From an uncultured Lachnospiraceae bacterium (GTDB lineage: Bacteria > Bacillota > Clostridia > Lachnospirales > Lachnospiraceae): a stretch of 64,000 nt of DNA. The DNA is taken from positions 285,178 through 349,177 of the forward strand of contig CAJTQI010000003.1 in the NCBI GenBank assembly GCA_910578645.1. Direction: 5' to 3'. Each line of letters opens with the position of its first letter. Position 1 is the first letter of the stretch. Position numbers and translations under genes: made by a program. The notes beneath the pieces are model-generated. The model saw nothing but the letters and a program-made list of their open reading frames with translations. It did no database searches and was not told the DNA's origin. Below are positions 33,280-42,396 of this stretch, piece after piece.

Positions 33280-34284
33280 ATGATAGACGGAAATAAAGTT
33301 TTGTTCAGTGGTATGCAGTCAACGGGTAATCTTACGCTTGGAAATTATCTGGGAGCTCTTAAGAATTGGGTGAGTCTTTGTGATGAATATATGTGTTTTT
33401 ATTCGGTGGTGGATTTGCATTCTATCACCGTCAGACAGGAACCGGCAGAGTTGCGAAAGCGCGCCAGGAATTTGCTGACTCTCTATATAGCCGCGGGGAT
33501 TGACCCTGAGAAGAACTGTCTCTATTACCAGTCCCATGTGTCAGGGCATACGGAACTGTCATGGATTTTGAACTGTTTTACTTATATGGGTGAATTGAAC
33601 CGGATGACACAGTTTAAGGACAAGGCAGCTAAACATGCGGATAATATCAATGCGGGACTGTTTACATATCCGGTATTGATGGCGGCGGATATTTTGCTGT
33701 ATCAGGCGGATGTGGTTCCTGTAGGCAAAGACCAACTGCAGCATTTAGAGATTACAAGAGATATTGCGCAGCGGTTCAATGGCATTTACGGCGATGTATT
33801 TACGATTCCGGAACCTTATATCGGCAAGACGGGAGCCAGTATCAAGAGCCTGCAGGACCCTGCGAAGAAAATGTCCAAATCCGATGAAAATCCGAATGCC
33901 AGCATTTATTTGATGGACGATGCGGATACCATCATCCGTAAGTTCAGGAGGGCAGTGACAGATTCCGAGGCTTGTGTCCGCTATACGGACGCACAGCCGG
34001 GTATTAAGAACCTGATTGACATTTACAGTGTGTGCACGGGTAAATCACCTGAAGAAATAGAGAAAGAATTTGACGGCAGAGGCTATGGCGATTTCAAGAT
34101 GGCCGTGGGCGAAGCGGTTGTGGGTGTCTTAAAGCCTTTGCAGGAGCGTTTTGATGACTTGTCTAAGAATAAAGATTATCTTGATAAGGTGATTAAAGAA
34201 AATGCGGAGAAAGCGAATTACTATGCGACGAAGACACTGCGTAAAGTGCAGAAGAAAGTCGGCTTCCCTGAACGGGTAAGGTGA
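33280..34284 (+). CDS. trpS: Tryptophanyl-tRNA synthetase
   Basis: The 334-residue class Ic synthetase begins VLFSGMQSTGNLTLGNYLGA, containing the HIGH-equivalent TLGNY, then YQADVVPVGKDQLQHLEITRD and the KMSKS loop PAKKMSKSDENP near residue 197. Length fits TrpRS. It charges tRNA-Trp. The upstream 163 bases contain no recognisable T-box. A strong terminator follows. Confidence 0.96.
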   Translation: MIDGNKVLFSGMQSTGNLTLGNYLGALKNWVSLCDEYMCFYSVVDLHSITVRQEPAELRKRARNLLTLYIAAGIDPEKNCLYYQSHVSGHTELSWILNCFTYMGELNRMTQFKDKAAKHADNINAGLFTYPVLMAADILLYQADVVPVGKDQLQHLEITRDIAQRFNGIYGDVFTIPEPYIGKTGASIKSLQDPAKKMSKSDENPNASIYLMDDADTIIRKFRRAVTDSEACVRYTDAQPGIKNLIDIYSVCTGKSPEEIEKEFDGRGYGDFKMAVGEAVVGVLKPLQERFDDLSKNKDYLDKVIKENAEKANYYATKTLRKVQKKVGFPERVR

Positions 34285-34317
34285 CCGGTTTACGAAAAAA
34301 TAGATGGTATTATGTCC

Positions 34318-34354
34318 AGGAGCCGTTGTTTTAAAACGACTCCTGTTTTGTTTT
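34318..34354 (+). terminator. Terminator of trpS
   Basis: AGGAGCCGTT (34,318-34,327) pairs with AACGACTCCT (34,335-34,344), one mismatch, then GTTTTGTTTT. It also lies at the end of the convergent phosphatase gene. Confidence 0.85.
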
Positions 34355-34362
34355 ATACACGC

Positions 34363-35097
34363 TTATCCCTCAAAAACATCCGTGAAATATCCGGCGGCAG
34401 ATATGGGCTCCGCGCCTTGTGCCAAATGTCTGGTGTCTCCGATTACCTGTGCACGGAAATAGGCGGCGCTATTCTGTCTTTCCTCAGTGGCCAGGACAGT
34501 TACAGAAGTAGGTGCAAGGTACATGCCGTGCAGTAGAAGAACAGGTGAGATGCCGAGCAGATGGCTCATCATCACACAGGTAATACCCAGATGACAGAAA
34601 ATTACGATGGTATCGTCCGCATGTCTGTTCTCAGATTGGGGATGGTGGGTGTTTTTATAGTAATTATGATGTCTGATATAGCCATATTCCGCAATTAGGC
34701 GGTCAAGGCCCTCGCAGGTCTTATGGTATGCGGGTACAAGTTCCGGATTGGAGAGGTATATGTCTGTACATGCCCAATCTTTCTTATCGTACATCTGCGG
34801 AATTTCCGTCCAATATTCGGGCATAAAGTCCCAAGGTACGCCGACTCTTCCGGTGGTGGGGTCTTCAATGCGGTAGGCAAATTCTTTCATCCAGTCATAT
34901 GTGATTGCATCCCGTCCAAGTCTCTCTAATGTGTAGGAGGCAGTTTGGCGAGCCCGTCCCAGAGGAGAACAATAAAATTGACCTACCGGCCAGTTGATGA
35001 CTCTGTCTGACAGGAGTTTGGCTTCCCTAATTCCCTTTTCTGTAAGGGAATCATTCACGTAATCCGGGTCGCCGTGTCTAATAAAGATGATTCTCAT
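34363..35097 (-). CDS. Histidine phosphatase family protein
   Basis: The 244-residue protein starts MRIIFIRHGDPDYVNDSLTE with the RHG phosphohistidine motif and continues SPLGRARQTASYTLERLG. The second catalytic histidine lies in IVIFCHLGITCVMM. These are the phosphoglycerate-mutase-like phosphatase signatures. The middle insertion (WDFMPEYWTEIPQMYDKKDW) is longer than in GpmB-like enzymes. Substrate unknown. GGAAAGGATA lies before the start. Convergent with trpS. Confidence 0.9.
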   Translation of the reverse strand: MRIIFIRHGDPDYVNDSLTEKGIREAKLLSDRVINWPVGQFYCSPLGRARQTASYTLERLGRDAITYDWMKEFAYRIEDPTTGRVGVPWDFMPEYWTEIPQMYDKKDWACTDIYLSNPELVPAYHKTCEGLDRLIAEYGYIRHHNYYKNTHHPQSENRHADDTIVIFCHLGITCVMMSHLLGISPVLLLHGMYLAPTSVTVLATEERQNSAAYFRAQVIGDTRHLAQGAEPISAAGYFTDVFEG

Positions 35098-35320
35098 AGT
35101 AAGTATCCTTTCCTTGTAAGATGTTGCAAAATTTTATGTGTATCATATTTTAGTAAAATTTTATTAGTGTTTCTGTCTGCTGTAGTATATAATAACATAG
35201 ATGCCATTTAAAGTGAAATATTTTTACTAGATGTTCTTGGAACCGTTCTTAGTTAAGCCCATAAAGACTGGATTTTACCACAATTACGGCCTGTTCCAAG
35301 GACACATCAGGAGGCGGAAT

Positions 35321-36352
35321 ATGTTTGGTGCAAAGAAGAAAAAAGACGAAGCGTTTCAAAAGGTAAAGAAGGGAGCAGGAAAGGGGAAGCTTGCGGTAAA
35401 GATTATCGTTATTGCGGTGGTTATTTTGGTTCTTGTGAGCGAATCCTACTATTCTATCCAGGAAGAGGAGCAGGCTGTGGTGTGTACCTTTGGTTCTCCA
35501 AAAGCTGTCACCACACCGGGTCTGCATTTTAAGATTCCTTTTATCCAGACGGTGTCTAAGGTCAATACCACAATTCAGGGATTTTCTATCGGATATCATG
35601 CTACGGGGGAAGAGGCGGATGCGCTGATGATTACATCCGATTACAATTTTATTTTTGTAGATTTCTATGCGGAGTATAGGGTGACTGACCCGGTGAAGGC
35701 ATTGTATGCCTCACAAGACCCGGAGCTGATTTTAAAAAATATCGCACAAAACTGTATCAGGACTACGATAGGTTCCTATAGCGTTGACAGTGTCCTCACC
35801 ACAGGGAAGAATGAGATTCAGTCTAATATTAAGCAGATGATTCTGGACAAGCTGGAAAATTATGATATTGGCATTCAGCTTGTGAATATCACGATTCAGG
35901 ATGCTACGCCTCCTACGGCAGAGGTGGAGAATGCTTTCAAGGAAGTGGAGACGGCCAAACAGGGCAAGGAGACGGCACTCAATAATGCTAATAAATACCG
36001 CAACGAACAGATTCCCAGCGCGGAGGCGCAGGCTGATAAGATTTTGCAGGATGCAGAGGCCGAGAAGCAGAAGAGAATCAATGAAGCCAACGGACAGGTT
36101 GCGCGTTTTAATTCCATGTACCAGGAGTATGTGAAATACCCGGAAGTGACCAAAAAGAGGATGTTTTATGAAGCGATGGAAGATGTGCTTCCTGAGATAA
36201 AGGTGGTTATCCAGAGTAAAGACGGCGCAGCAAGTACGATTCTGCCACTTGACAGTTTCGTGACGGAGAGTCCGTCTACAAGTAATGCTTTTGCGGATAG
36301 CGGCTTGGGGAACGATGGGGATGAAAAGCAAGATACTGCGGATGAGGAATAA
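35321..36352 (+). CDS. hflK: SPFH/band 7 protein, HflK-like
   Basis: ATG 35,321 follows AGGAGGCGGAAT; the longer open frame upstream lacks a ribosome site. A membrane anchor at about residues 27-47 (VKIIVIAVVILVLVSESYYS) is followed by the SPFH domain (EEEQAVVCTFGSPKAVTTPG, LHFKIPFIQTVSKV) and a helical region rich in Ala/Glu (EAQADKILQDAEAEKQKRIN). With the next gene it forms the HflK-HflC pair that assembles into a membrane ring controlling the FtsH protease in other bacteria. The symbol follows gene order; both are divergent from the proteobacterial proteins. Confidence 0.8.
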   Translation: MFGAKKKKDEAFQKVKKGAGKGKLAVKIIVIAVVILVLVSESYYSIQEEEQAVVCTFGSPKAVTTPGLHFKIPFIQTVSKVNTTIQGFSIGYHATGEEADALMITSDYNFIFVDFYAEYRVTDPVKALYASQDPELILKNIAQNCIRTTIGSYSVDSVLTTGKNEIQSNIKQMILDKLENYDIGIQLVNITIQDATPPTAEVENAFKEVETAKQGKETALNNANKYRNEQIPSAEAQADKILQDAEAEKQKRINEANGQVARFNSMYQEYVKYPEVTKKRMFYEAMEDVLPEIKVVIQSKDGAASTILPLDSFVTESPSTSNAFADSGLGNDGDEKQDTADEE

Positions 36353-36414
36353 GATGCGACGATTTGGCAAGGTTTAGATAGGGATATATTTTCTCAGATA
36401 AAAGGAGAATGACA

Positions 36415-37482
36415 ATGGCAGACTTTAATCAAGGTATGAACCAGAATCATAATACAACCGAAGACTTTGAGCGGTTTAACTCGGATGGCACGAAGAAAAA
36501 GGGCAAAGGCGACAAGAAGGGTACCGGCTTAGGTATGGCTTTGGTGTTGATTGTAGTATTGGCGGTTGCTTTGTTTGGCAACTCTATGGTAGTGACTAGA
36601 CAGAACCAGTTTAAGTTAATCAGGCAGTTCGGCCGGGTACAGCGTGTGGTGACCCAGTCCGGGCTTTCATTCAAGATTCCATTTGTGGAATCGGTGGATA
36701 CGATTCCGAAACAGTTACTGCTGTATGACCTTCCTGCGTCCGATGTCATCACGTCGGATAAGAAGACGATGATTTTGGACAGTTATGTGCTGTGGCATGT
36801 GACAGACCCACTGAAATTTGCGCAGACGTTAAGCTGTTCCGTGAGCAATGCGGAGAGCCGTATAGACGCGATTGTGTATAATGCGACCAAGAATACGATT
36901 TCTAATATGAAGCAGGATGAAGTAATCAGAAGCCGTGACGGTAAGATGACGATAACGGTGGATGAGTCAGGGACAGAAGCCACAGGCAATGATTTGGTAC
37001 TGTCAGAGGAAAAAGAAGAAGTGATTGAGATTACTTCGCTGACAGAAGAAATTATGGGACAGATTAATCATGTGGAAGAACAGTATGGGATTGAAATTGT
37101 GGTTGTAGACGTTAAGAAATTGGACTTGCCTGACGATAATAAACAGGCGGTATATGGCCGTATGATTTCTGAACGTGAGAATATTGCCGCGCAGTACACG
37201 GCAGAGGGCAAGTCAGAAGCAAAGATGATTGAGAATACGACGGACAAGGAAGTATCCATTATGTTGTCCGATGCCCAGGCGAAGGCTGAGGCGGTTGTGG
37301 CCGAGGGTGAGGCAGAGTATATGCGTATCCTATCAGATGCCTATGGGGACCCGGAGAAAATGGATTTCTATTCTTTTGTCCGTGCTTTGGATGCGGTGAA
37401 GGGAAGTATTACAGGAGATAACAAGACGGTGATTTTATCGGACGACTCGCCGGTAGCGCAGATTTTTAACGGACAGTATTAG
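36415..37482 (+). CDS. hflC: SPFH/band 7 protein, HflC-like
   Basis: ATG 36,415 is preferred over ATG 36,409 because AAAGGAG lies 7 bases before it. A single membrane helix at about residues 37-57 (GMALVLIVVLAVALFGNSMV) precedes TRQNQFKLIRQFGRVQRVVT and SFKIPFVESVDTIPKQ. The C-terminal part has the HflC block YGIEIVVVDVKKLDLPDDNK, then ERENIAAQYTAEGKSEAKMI, then EGEAEYMRILSDAYG. Partner of the preceding HflK-like protein. Confidence 0.85.
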   Translation: MADFNQGMNQNHNTTEDFERFNSDGTKKKGKGDKKGTGLGMALVLIVVLAVALFGNSMVVTRQNQFKLIRQFGRVQRVVTQSGLSFKIPFVESVDTIPKQLLLYDLPASDVITSDKKTMILDSYVLWHVTDPLKFAQTLSCSVSNAESRIDAIVYNATKNTISNMKQDEVIRSRDGKMTITVDESGTEATGNDLVLSEEKEEVIEITSLTEEIMGQINHVEEQYGIEIVVVDVKKLDLPDDNKQAVYGRMISERENIAAQYTAEGKSEAKMIENTTDKEVSIMLSDAQAKAEAVVAEGEAEYMRILSDAYGDPEKMDFYSFVRALDAVKGSITGDNKTVILSDDSPVAQIFNGQY

Positions 37483-37501
37483 TACAGGGAGCATATGCGG
37501 G

Positions 37502-38359
37502 ATGAATGTTGATAAATTTTATGAGACGTTAGATTCTTATTTTGCGAAACAGGAGATTGGGCAGGTAGAGCCCTTTCTCGTCTCCGCCTTGGAACAGGCC
37601 AAGGAAGAGGAAGACTATGGCGCTTATATTTCCGTCTGCAATGAAATGATTGGCTTTTACCGCAGCGTGTCTTCTTTTGAGAAGGCATACAGGGCGGCGG
37701 AAGATGTGCTTTTGCTGATGGAAGAACTGCAGATGGAACACACGCAACATTTCGCCACAACGTTGTTAAATACCGCTACGGCATACAGGGCGGCAGGTGA
37801 TTATGCCGTGGCGCTGCGGTATTACAAGCAGGCATTGCAGATTTATGAGGGCATATTGGAGCCTCAGGATTACCGTTATGCAGGGCTCTACAATAATATG
37901 AGCATCCTGCTTGAGAAGATGGAAGAGAACGAGGAAGCCATCGGATATGGAAAGAAAGCTTTGGCCATTATCGAGACGCTTGAAGGCGGTGAGATGGAGA
38001 CGGCCACTACGCTGACGAATCTGGCTTTGATTTACTTCAAGGTAAATAAACCTGAGACAGCCAAAGAGCTTTTGGAGAGGGCTTTGGCCTTGTTTGAACA
38101 AAAAGGCGAAGACACAGACGCTCACTACAGCGGCGCCCTTGCGGGAGTAGCGGAGGCATGGTACCGCATGGGAGATTATAAAAAAGCGCTTTTATATTAT
38201 GAGAAAGCCCTGGATGAAGTGAAGCGGCATTTCGGGGAGAATATGAGTTATGCCGTCCTGTGTGAGAACTGTGCGGCGGTTTGTGGAAAATTAGGAGACG
38301 AAAATAAACAAGGGTTTTATCTGGATAGGGCAAAAAGTGTCAGGGAGAGTATTCATTGA
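37502..38359 (+). CDS. Tetratricopeptide repeat protein
   Basis: The 285-residue protein is built of about six TPR units, for example TTLLNTATAYRAAGDYAVAL, AGLYNNMSILLEKMEENEEA, TTLTNLALIYFKVNKPETAK and AGVAEAWYRMGDYKKALLYY. No catalytic domain. It starts 19 bases after hflC and precedes a DUF4037 gene; in some Firmicutes a TPR segment and DUF4037 occur in one protein, so the two probably act together. Confidence 0.88.
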   Translation: MNVDKFYETLDSYFAKQEIGQVEPFLVSALEQAKEEEDYGAYISVCNEMIGFYRSVSSFEKAYRAAEDVLLLMEELQMEHTQHFATTLLNTATAYRAAGDYAVALRYYKQALQIYEGILEPQDYRYAGLYNNMSILLEKMEENEEAIGYGKKALAIIETLEGGEMETATTLTNLALIYFKVNKPETAKELLERALALFEQKGEDTDAHYSGALAGVAEAWYRMGDYKKALLYYEKALDEVKRHFGENMSYAVLCENCAAVCGKLGDENKQGFYLDRAKSVRESIH

Positions 38360-38515
38360 TTTGTATGGTATAGCTTGTTGAACGGGTGGTTTTTCTTTGG
38401 ATTTTTTAGGGCATGTTTTTTGTACAAAAAGAAATATAAGCGTGAATATTGTATGGAAGGATGAGGCTTGCGGTATTCTTGACGTATATTTAGAGTAGAC
38501 AGAGGGGAAAACCTG

Positions 38516-39460
38516 ATGATGAAAGGGTTAGGATTATCGAAGAGATACTATGAGGCATATGGAAGAGAAATGCTTGAGACGAAGTTTCCGCATATACGGA
38601 ACCAGGTGGCGGCAGGCTTAGTGGGGCAAGGCTCCGAGTGCTTCGGGTTTGATGACGGGATATCGATGGACCATGATTTTGGGCCTTCTTTTTGTATCTG
38701 GCTGCCCAGGGAAACCTATGAAGAGTACGGCTCGCAGATGCAGGAGGCATATGAGGCCCTTCCCGGGACGTTTATGGGTTTTCCGGCCAGAGTCTCCCAG
38801 GAACAGGGGCGGGGAAGAGTGGGCGTCCTGTGCCTGGAGGATTTCTATCAGGGCATTCTCGGCCGGGATACGGTTCCTGTTTCGGACGGAGAATGGTTGG
38901 CGCTTTGTGAAGAAAATTTGGCCACGGCCACAAACGGCAGTGTGTTTGAGGACAGGCTAGGCAGGTTCAGCGCTATCCGAGACGGGCTGTTAGAATATTA
39001 TCCGAAGAAAGTGTGGATTAGAAGGCTTGTACAGAGCCTGGCGAAAGCGGCGCAGGCAGGACAGTACAATTATGCCCGCGCCATGAAACGTGGCGAGCGG
39101 ATTGCGGCGGAGCTTGCTTTGGCGGAATTTATCAAGGAAATCATGGGCGCCGTCTATTTGTTGAATAAGAAGTATGCGCCCTACGGCAAGTGGACGCACC
39201 GGGGGATGAAAGAGCTTTCTTCCTGTTCTGAGATTGGCGAAATGCTCAATCTTTTGTATACGGTTGACCCGGCGCAGGCGTGGGAAAATGTGTCGCCCGA
39301 GGATTATGTATATCATTTGAACACCAATGACGGAAGAATCCTGGTGATTGAGGCGGTGTGTAATATCATCGTACAGGAATTGAATGCCCAGGGTTTATCT
39401 GACTTGCAGGATAATTTTCTTCAGAATCATCTACAGGTGATTTTGGAGAAAGAACGGTAG
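38516..39460 (+). CDS. DUF4037 nucleotidyltransferase-like protein
   Basis: The 314-residue protein has the N-terminal nucleotidyltransferase-fold pattern GLVGQGSECFGFDDGISMDH, with GS and paired acidic residues, then the DUF4037 helical part (IRRLVQSLAKAAQAGQYNYA, MGAVYLLNKKYAPYGKWTHR). It may transfer a nucleotide to an unknown target. The preceding TPR gene is 156 bases upstream on the same strand. The ribosome site GAGGGGAAAACC lies before the tandem ATG ATG. Confidence 0.82.
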   Translation: MMKGLGLSKRYYEAYGREMLETKFPHIRNQVAAGLVGQGSECFGFDDGISMDHDFGPSFCIWLPRETYEEYGSQMQEAYEALPGTFMGFPARVSQEQGRGRVGVLCLEDFYQGILGRDTVPVSDGEWLALCEENLATATNGSVFEDRLGRFSAIRDGLLEYYPKKVWIRRLVQSLAKAAQAGQYNYARAMKRGERIAAELALAEFIKEIMGAVYLLNKKYAPYGKWTHRGMKELSSCSEIGEMLNLLYTVDPAQAWENVSPEDYVYHLNTNDGRILVIEAVCNIIVQELNAQGLSDLQDNFLQNHLQVILEKER

Positions 39461-39478
39461 AGGGACAGTGAAAGCTGC

Positions 39479-39507
39479 TTGAAACACATGTTCGAATATG
39501 CTATAAT
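39479..39507 (+). promoter_or_regulatory. Strong promoter giving a probably leaderless mRNA
   Basis: TTGAAA (39,479-39,484), 17-base spacer, TATAAT (39,502-39,507). Only six bases separate the -10 from ATG 39,514, so the start of transcription should fall on or within a base or two of the start codon. Confidence 0.75.
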
Positions 39508-39513
39508 ATCATC

Positions 39514-40059
39514 ATGCGCAAATTAGAATCAAAAAATGTATGTAATTATACAAGAGACTCCATTAAGAGAGCGGACATCGTCCTGATTGCTTCATGTGTA
39601 TTTATGGCAGTGATATTGAGTATATTTTTTATGATACGGCGTGGCGCTGGCAGCGTGGCGGCTATTTCCTGTGACGGGACAGAAATATACCGGATTGAAT
39701 TGGACAAGGCGGAGAATACAGGGCAGGTACAGTATTATCTGGTTTTATTTGAGAAACAGGATACACAGGGTAGTGACATTCATATTATGCATTCGGAACA
39801 GTATCCGGAATTACCTGTGGGAAGAAGCTTCAATTTATTGTCGGTTAGTGAGGGAACGGTCAGGATGGAGGCTGCCGACTGCAGGGACCAGATTTGTGTA
39901 CATCATAGGCCGGTCTCAGCGAAGGGGGAGAACATTATTTGCCTGCCGCACAGACTGGCAGTTGGCATATATGGGGACGGAAATAAAGCGATGACAGAAA
40001 AAGGGGAAGACGGGCGGACAGATAGCCCGGATGAACCGCTAGATGGAATGGTGAGATGA
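39514..40059 (+). CDS. NusG domain II-containing membrane protein
   Basis: The 181-residue protein has an N-terminal membrane helix (IVLIASCVFMAVILSIFFMI) and then a NusG_II-like beta domain with YPELPVGRSFNLLSVSEGTV, EAADCRDQICVHHRPVSAKG and IICLPHRLAVGI, the conserved Cys-His set of this family. The C-terminus is acidic. No Shine-Dalgarno is visible, in line with the leaderless promoter just upstream. It pairs with the following Gx transporter gene (ATGA overlap), a common arrangement in clostridia near FAD:protein FMN transferase or heptaprenyl diphosphate genes. Confidence 0.85.
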   Translation: MRKLESKNVCNYTRDSIKRADIVLIASCVFMAVILSIFFMIRRGAGSVAAISCDGTEIYRIELDKAENTGQVQYYLVLFEKQDTQGSDIHIMHSEQYPELPVGRSFNLLSVSEGTVRMEAADCRDQICVHHRPVSAKGENIICLPHRLAVGIYGDGNKAMTEKGEDGRTDSPDEPLDGMVR

Positions 40060-40589
40060 TGAAGAAGACTGTGACGCTTGGTTTTTTCTTGGCACTCGCC
40101 TTGATTTTGTCTTATGTGGAGACGCTGATTCCCTTTTCTTTCGGCATTCCGGGGATAAAACTTGGACTGCCGAATTTGATAGTAGTCCTGTTGCTTTGCG
40201 GCAACAATGGAAGGGATAGCAGTACATATTATGAAAATATCATGGCGGCGTTAGAAGTGAATGTTTTGCGTATCGTTCTGTCCGGCTTCTTATTCAGTAA
40301 TTTATATGCGATATTGTACGCGCTTGCTGGGACAATGGCCAGTTTTGCAGCGATGCTGGCCGGCAGGCGTATGGGATGTTTCTCGGCGGTGGGGGTAAGC
40401 GTCCTGGGCGGTGTGTTCCATAACATCGGACAGGTACTTGTGGCGATGTTTGTGGTGGAGACAGTTTATGTAGCATATTATGTGCCTTTTCTCATCGTGG
40501 CAGGTACGGTTACGGGAGCGGTGCTGGGATTTGCCGCCATGAAACTGATACCTTATTTGAGGCGGCACGAGGCAGACAGGGCGTTGTGA
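40056..40589 (+). CDS. Gx transporter family / heptaprenyl diphosphate synthase component I-like membrane protein
   Basis: The 177-residue integral membrane protein has about five helices and the family pattern LSYVETLIPFSFGIPGIKLG, LPNLIVVLLL, VNVLRIVLSGFLFSNLYAI and GVSVLGGVFHNIGQVLVA. Annotated variously as Gx transporter or Hpre_diP_synt_I; a transport role for an isoprenoid-related or vitamin substrate is only family-level knowledge. It starts inside the NusG-II stop region (ATGA). Confidence 0.85.
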   Translation: MMKKTVTLGFFLALALILSYVETLIPFSFGIPGIKLGLPNLIVVLLLCGNNGRDSSTYYENIMAALEVNVLRIVLSGFLFSNLYAILYALAGTMASFAAMLAGRRMGCFSAVGVSVLGGVFHNIGQVLVAMFVVETVYVAYYVPFLIVAGTVTGAVLGFAAMKLIPYLRRHEADRAL

Positions 40590-40620
40590 CGAATAGAAAG
40601 AAAGACAGACGGGAGATACC

Positions 40621-41238
40621 ATGTACGCTTATATAAAGGGGACATTAGAGGAAATAACAGAAGACAACATCGTCGTGGAAGCAGGAGGCATCGGTTATAA
40701 TGTGAAGGTGTCCGCCACCACGGTAGATATGCTTCCGGGACTGGGCAATGAGGTGAAGATTTATACCTACACGCTTGTGCGGGAGGACATGTTTTCCCTA
40801 TATGGATTCCTGACAAGAGATGACCTGGGTATTTTTAAGAAGCTGATTACGGTAAATGGCATCGGGCCTAAGGGCGGGCTTGCCATCTTGTCCGTTATGA
40901 ATGCGGATGCACTTCGGTTTGCGATTATGGCAGGAGACGCCAAGGCCATTGCCAAGGCACCTGGGGTGGGCAATAAAACTGCCGAGCGGGTGATTCTTGA
41001 CTTGAGGGATAAGATATCATTAGAAGATACGCTTCATGGGTTAGTGTCACAGCCGCAAGGTGGTGCTGTGGCCGACAGCGGCAGCGCAGACAACCAGATG
41101 AAGAAAGAGGCCATAGAAGCGCTTACCGCGCTAGGTTACTCGGCTTCTGATGCCGTAAATGCCGTGAAGAAGGTTGAAGTGACAGAAGATACCACGGTGG
41201 AGAGTATTTTAAAGATGGCATTGAAATATATGTTTTAG
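40621..41238 (+). CDS. ruvA: Holliday junction DNA helicase subunit RuvA
   Basis: The 205-residue protein begins MYAYIKGTLEEITEDNIVVE, has YTYTLVREDMFSLYGF and two helix-hairpin-helix motifs (LITVNGIGPKGGLAILS and APGVGNKTAERVILDLRDKI). The C-terminal domain III (EAIEALTALGYSASDAVNAV) contacts RuvB. It binds four-way junctions as a tetramer. The adjacent ruvB confirms it. Confidence 0.97.
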   Translation: MYAYIKGTLEEITEDNIVVEAGGIGYNVKVSATTVDMLPGLGNEVKIYTYTLVREDMFSLYGFLTRDDLGIFKKLITVNGIGPKGGLAILSVMNADALRFAIMAGDAKAIAKAPGVGNKTAERVILDLRDKISLEDTLHGLVSQPQGGAVADSGSADNQMKKEAIEALTALGYSASDAVNAVKKVEVTEDTTVESILKMALKYMF

Positions 41239-41256
41239 AGGCGGCAAGGTATTAAT

Positions 41257-42252
41257 ATGGGCAACAGAATGATTGAAACCAATTTAATAGAAGAAGACGT
41301 CAAGATTGAAGGCTCCCTCCGCCCGCAGAATTTAGACGACTATATTGGCCAGTCCAAGATTAAAGAAAACCTGAAGATTTATATTGAGGCGGCCAAGCAG
41401 CGTCATGACGCGTTAGACCATGTGTTGTTTTACGGTCCTCCCGGGCTTGGGAAGACGACACTAGCAGGTATTATAGCCAATGAGATGGGCGTCCATATGA
41501 AAGTGACCAGCGGTCCGGCGATTGAGAAACCGGGGGAGATGGCGGCTATCTTAAATAATCTCCAGGAAGGGGATTTACTGTTTGTAGACGAAATCCACAG
41601 GTTAAACCGCCAGGTGGAGGAAGTGCTTTATCCTGCAATGGAGGATTATGCGATTGATATCATGATTGGAAAAGGGGCATCGGCGCGCTCCATACGTCTT
41701 GACTTGCCTCATTTTACCTTAGTCGGCGCCACAACAAGAGCGGGGCTTTTGACGGCGCCTTTGCGTGACCGGTTTGGCGTTATACACCGTCTTGAGTTTT
41801 ATACGGTGGAAGAACTCAAGGTCATTATCCAACATTCCGCGGTGATTCTGGGGGTGAAGATTGACAATGAAGGAGCGGTGGAACTTGCGAGAAGGAGCCG
41901 TGGCACACCCCGGCTTGCGAACCGTATTCTCAAGAGAGTCCGGGATTTCGCCCAGGTAAAATATGACGGGGTGATTACGAGGGAGGTTGCCAATATTGCC
42001 CTTGATTTGATGGATGTGGATAAGAGAGGACTCGACCACATTGACAGAAACATACTCTGTACGATGATTGATAAGTTCAAAGGCGGTCCTGTCGGGTTAG
42101 ATACTTTGGCGGCGGCAATCGGTGAGGACGCCGGAACAATCGAGGACGTCTATGAGCCTTACCTGATTAAAAACGGATTTTTGAACAGGACTCCAAGGGG
42201 CAGGGTAGTGACGGAACTTACCTATCACCATTTTGGGATTGAGATGCCGTAG
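41257..42252 (+). CDS. ruvB: Holliday junction branch migration ATPase RuvB
   Basis: The 331-residue AAA+ protein has SLRPQNLDDYIGQSKIKENL, Walker A FYGPPGLGKTTLAGIIANEM, Walker B LLFVDEIHRLNRQVEEVLYP, sensor LVGATTRAGLLTAPLRDRFG and the winged-helix end GRVVTELTYHHFG. It forms the hexameric motor at RuvA-bound junctions. It starts 18 bases after ruvA. Confidence 0.97.
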   Translation: MGNRMIETNLIEEDVKIEGSLRPQNLDDYIGQSKIKENLKIYIEAAKQRHDALDHVLFYGPPGLGKTTLAGIIANEMGVHMKVTSGPAIEKPGEMAAILNNLQEGDLLFVDEIHRLNRQVEEVLYPAMEDYAIDIMIGKGASARSIRLDLPHFTLVGATTRAGLLTAPLRDRFGVIHRLEFYTVEELKVIIQHSAVILGVKIDNEGAVELARRSRGTPRLANRILKRVRDFAQVKYDGVITREVANIALDLMDVDKRGLDHIDRNILCTMIDKFKGGPVGLDTLAAAIGEDAGTIEDVYEPYLIKNGFLNRTPRGRVVTELTYHHFGIEMP

Positions 42253-42337
42253 CAAGGCTATTGAGTTAAGCTACAAAAGTATAACGCGGTGGTACCTGCG
42301 CCGCAATCGCTTGCTATGTGTTATGACGGACAAAAAT

Positions 42338-42373
42338 AAGCCAAGCAGATATTCTCTCGATACTGCTTGGCTT
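42338..42373. terminator. Bidirectional terminator between ruvB and the coiled-coil gene
   Basis: AAGCCAAGCAG (42,338-42,348) pairs with CTGCTTGGCTT (42,363-42,373). T-rich sequence follows on both strands (TTTCAATTT; TATTTTTG). Confidence 0.85.
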
Positions 42374-42396
42374 TCAATTTATGTCAAAGGAAAATG

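Noticed and set aside
42282..42312. T-box-like GGTGGTACC followed by a terminator
   Set aside because: No specifier stem or leader is seen, it follows ruvB, and no synthetase or amino-acid gene lies downstream on that strand.
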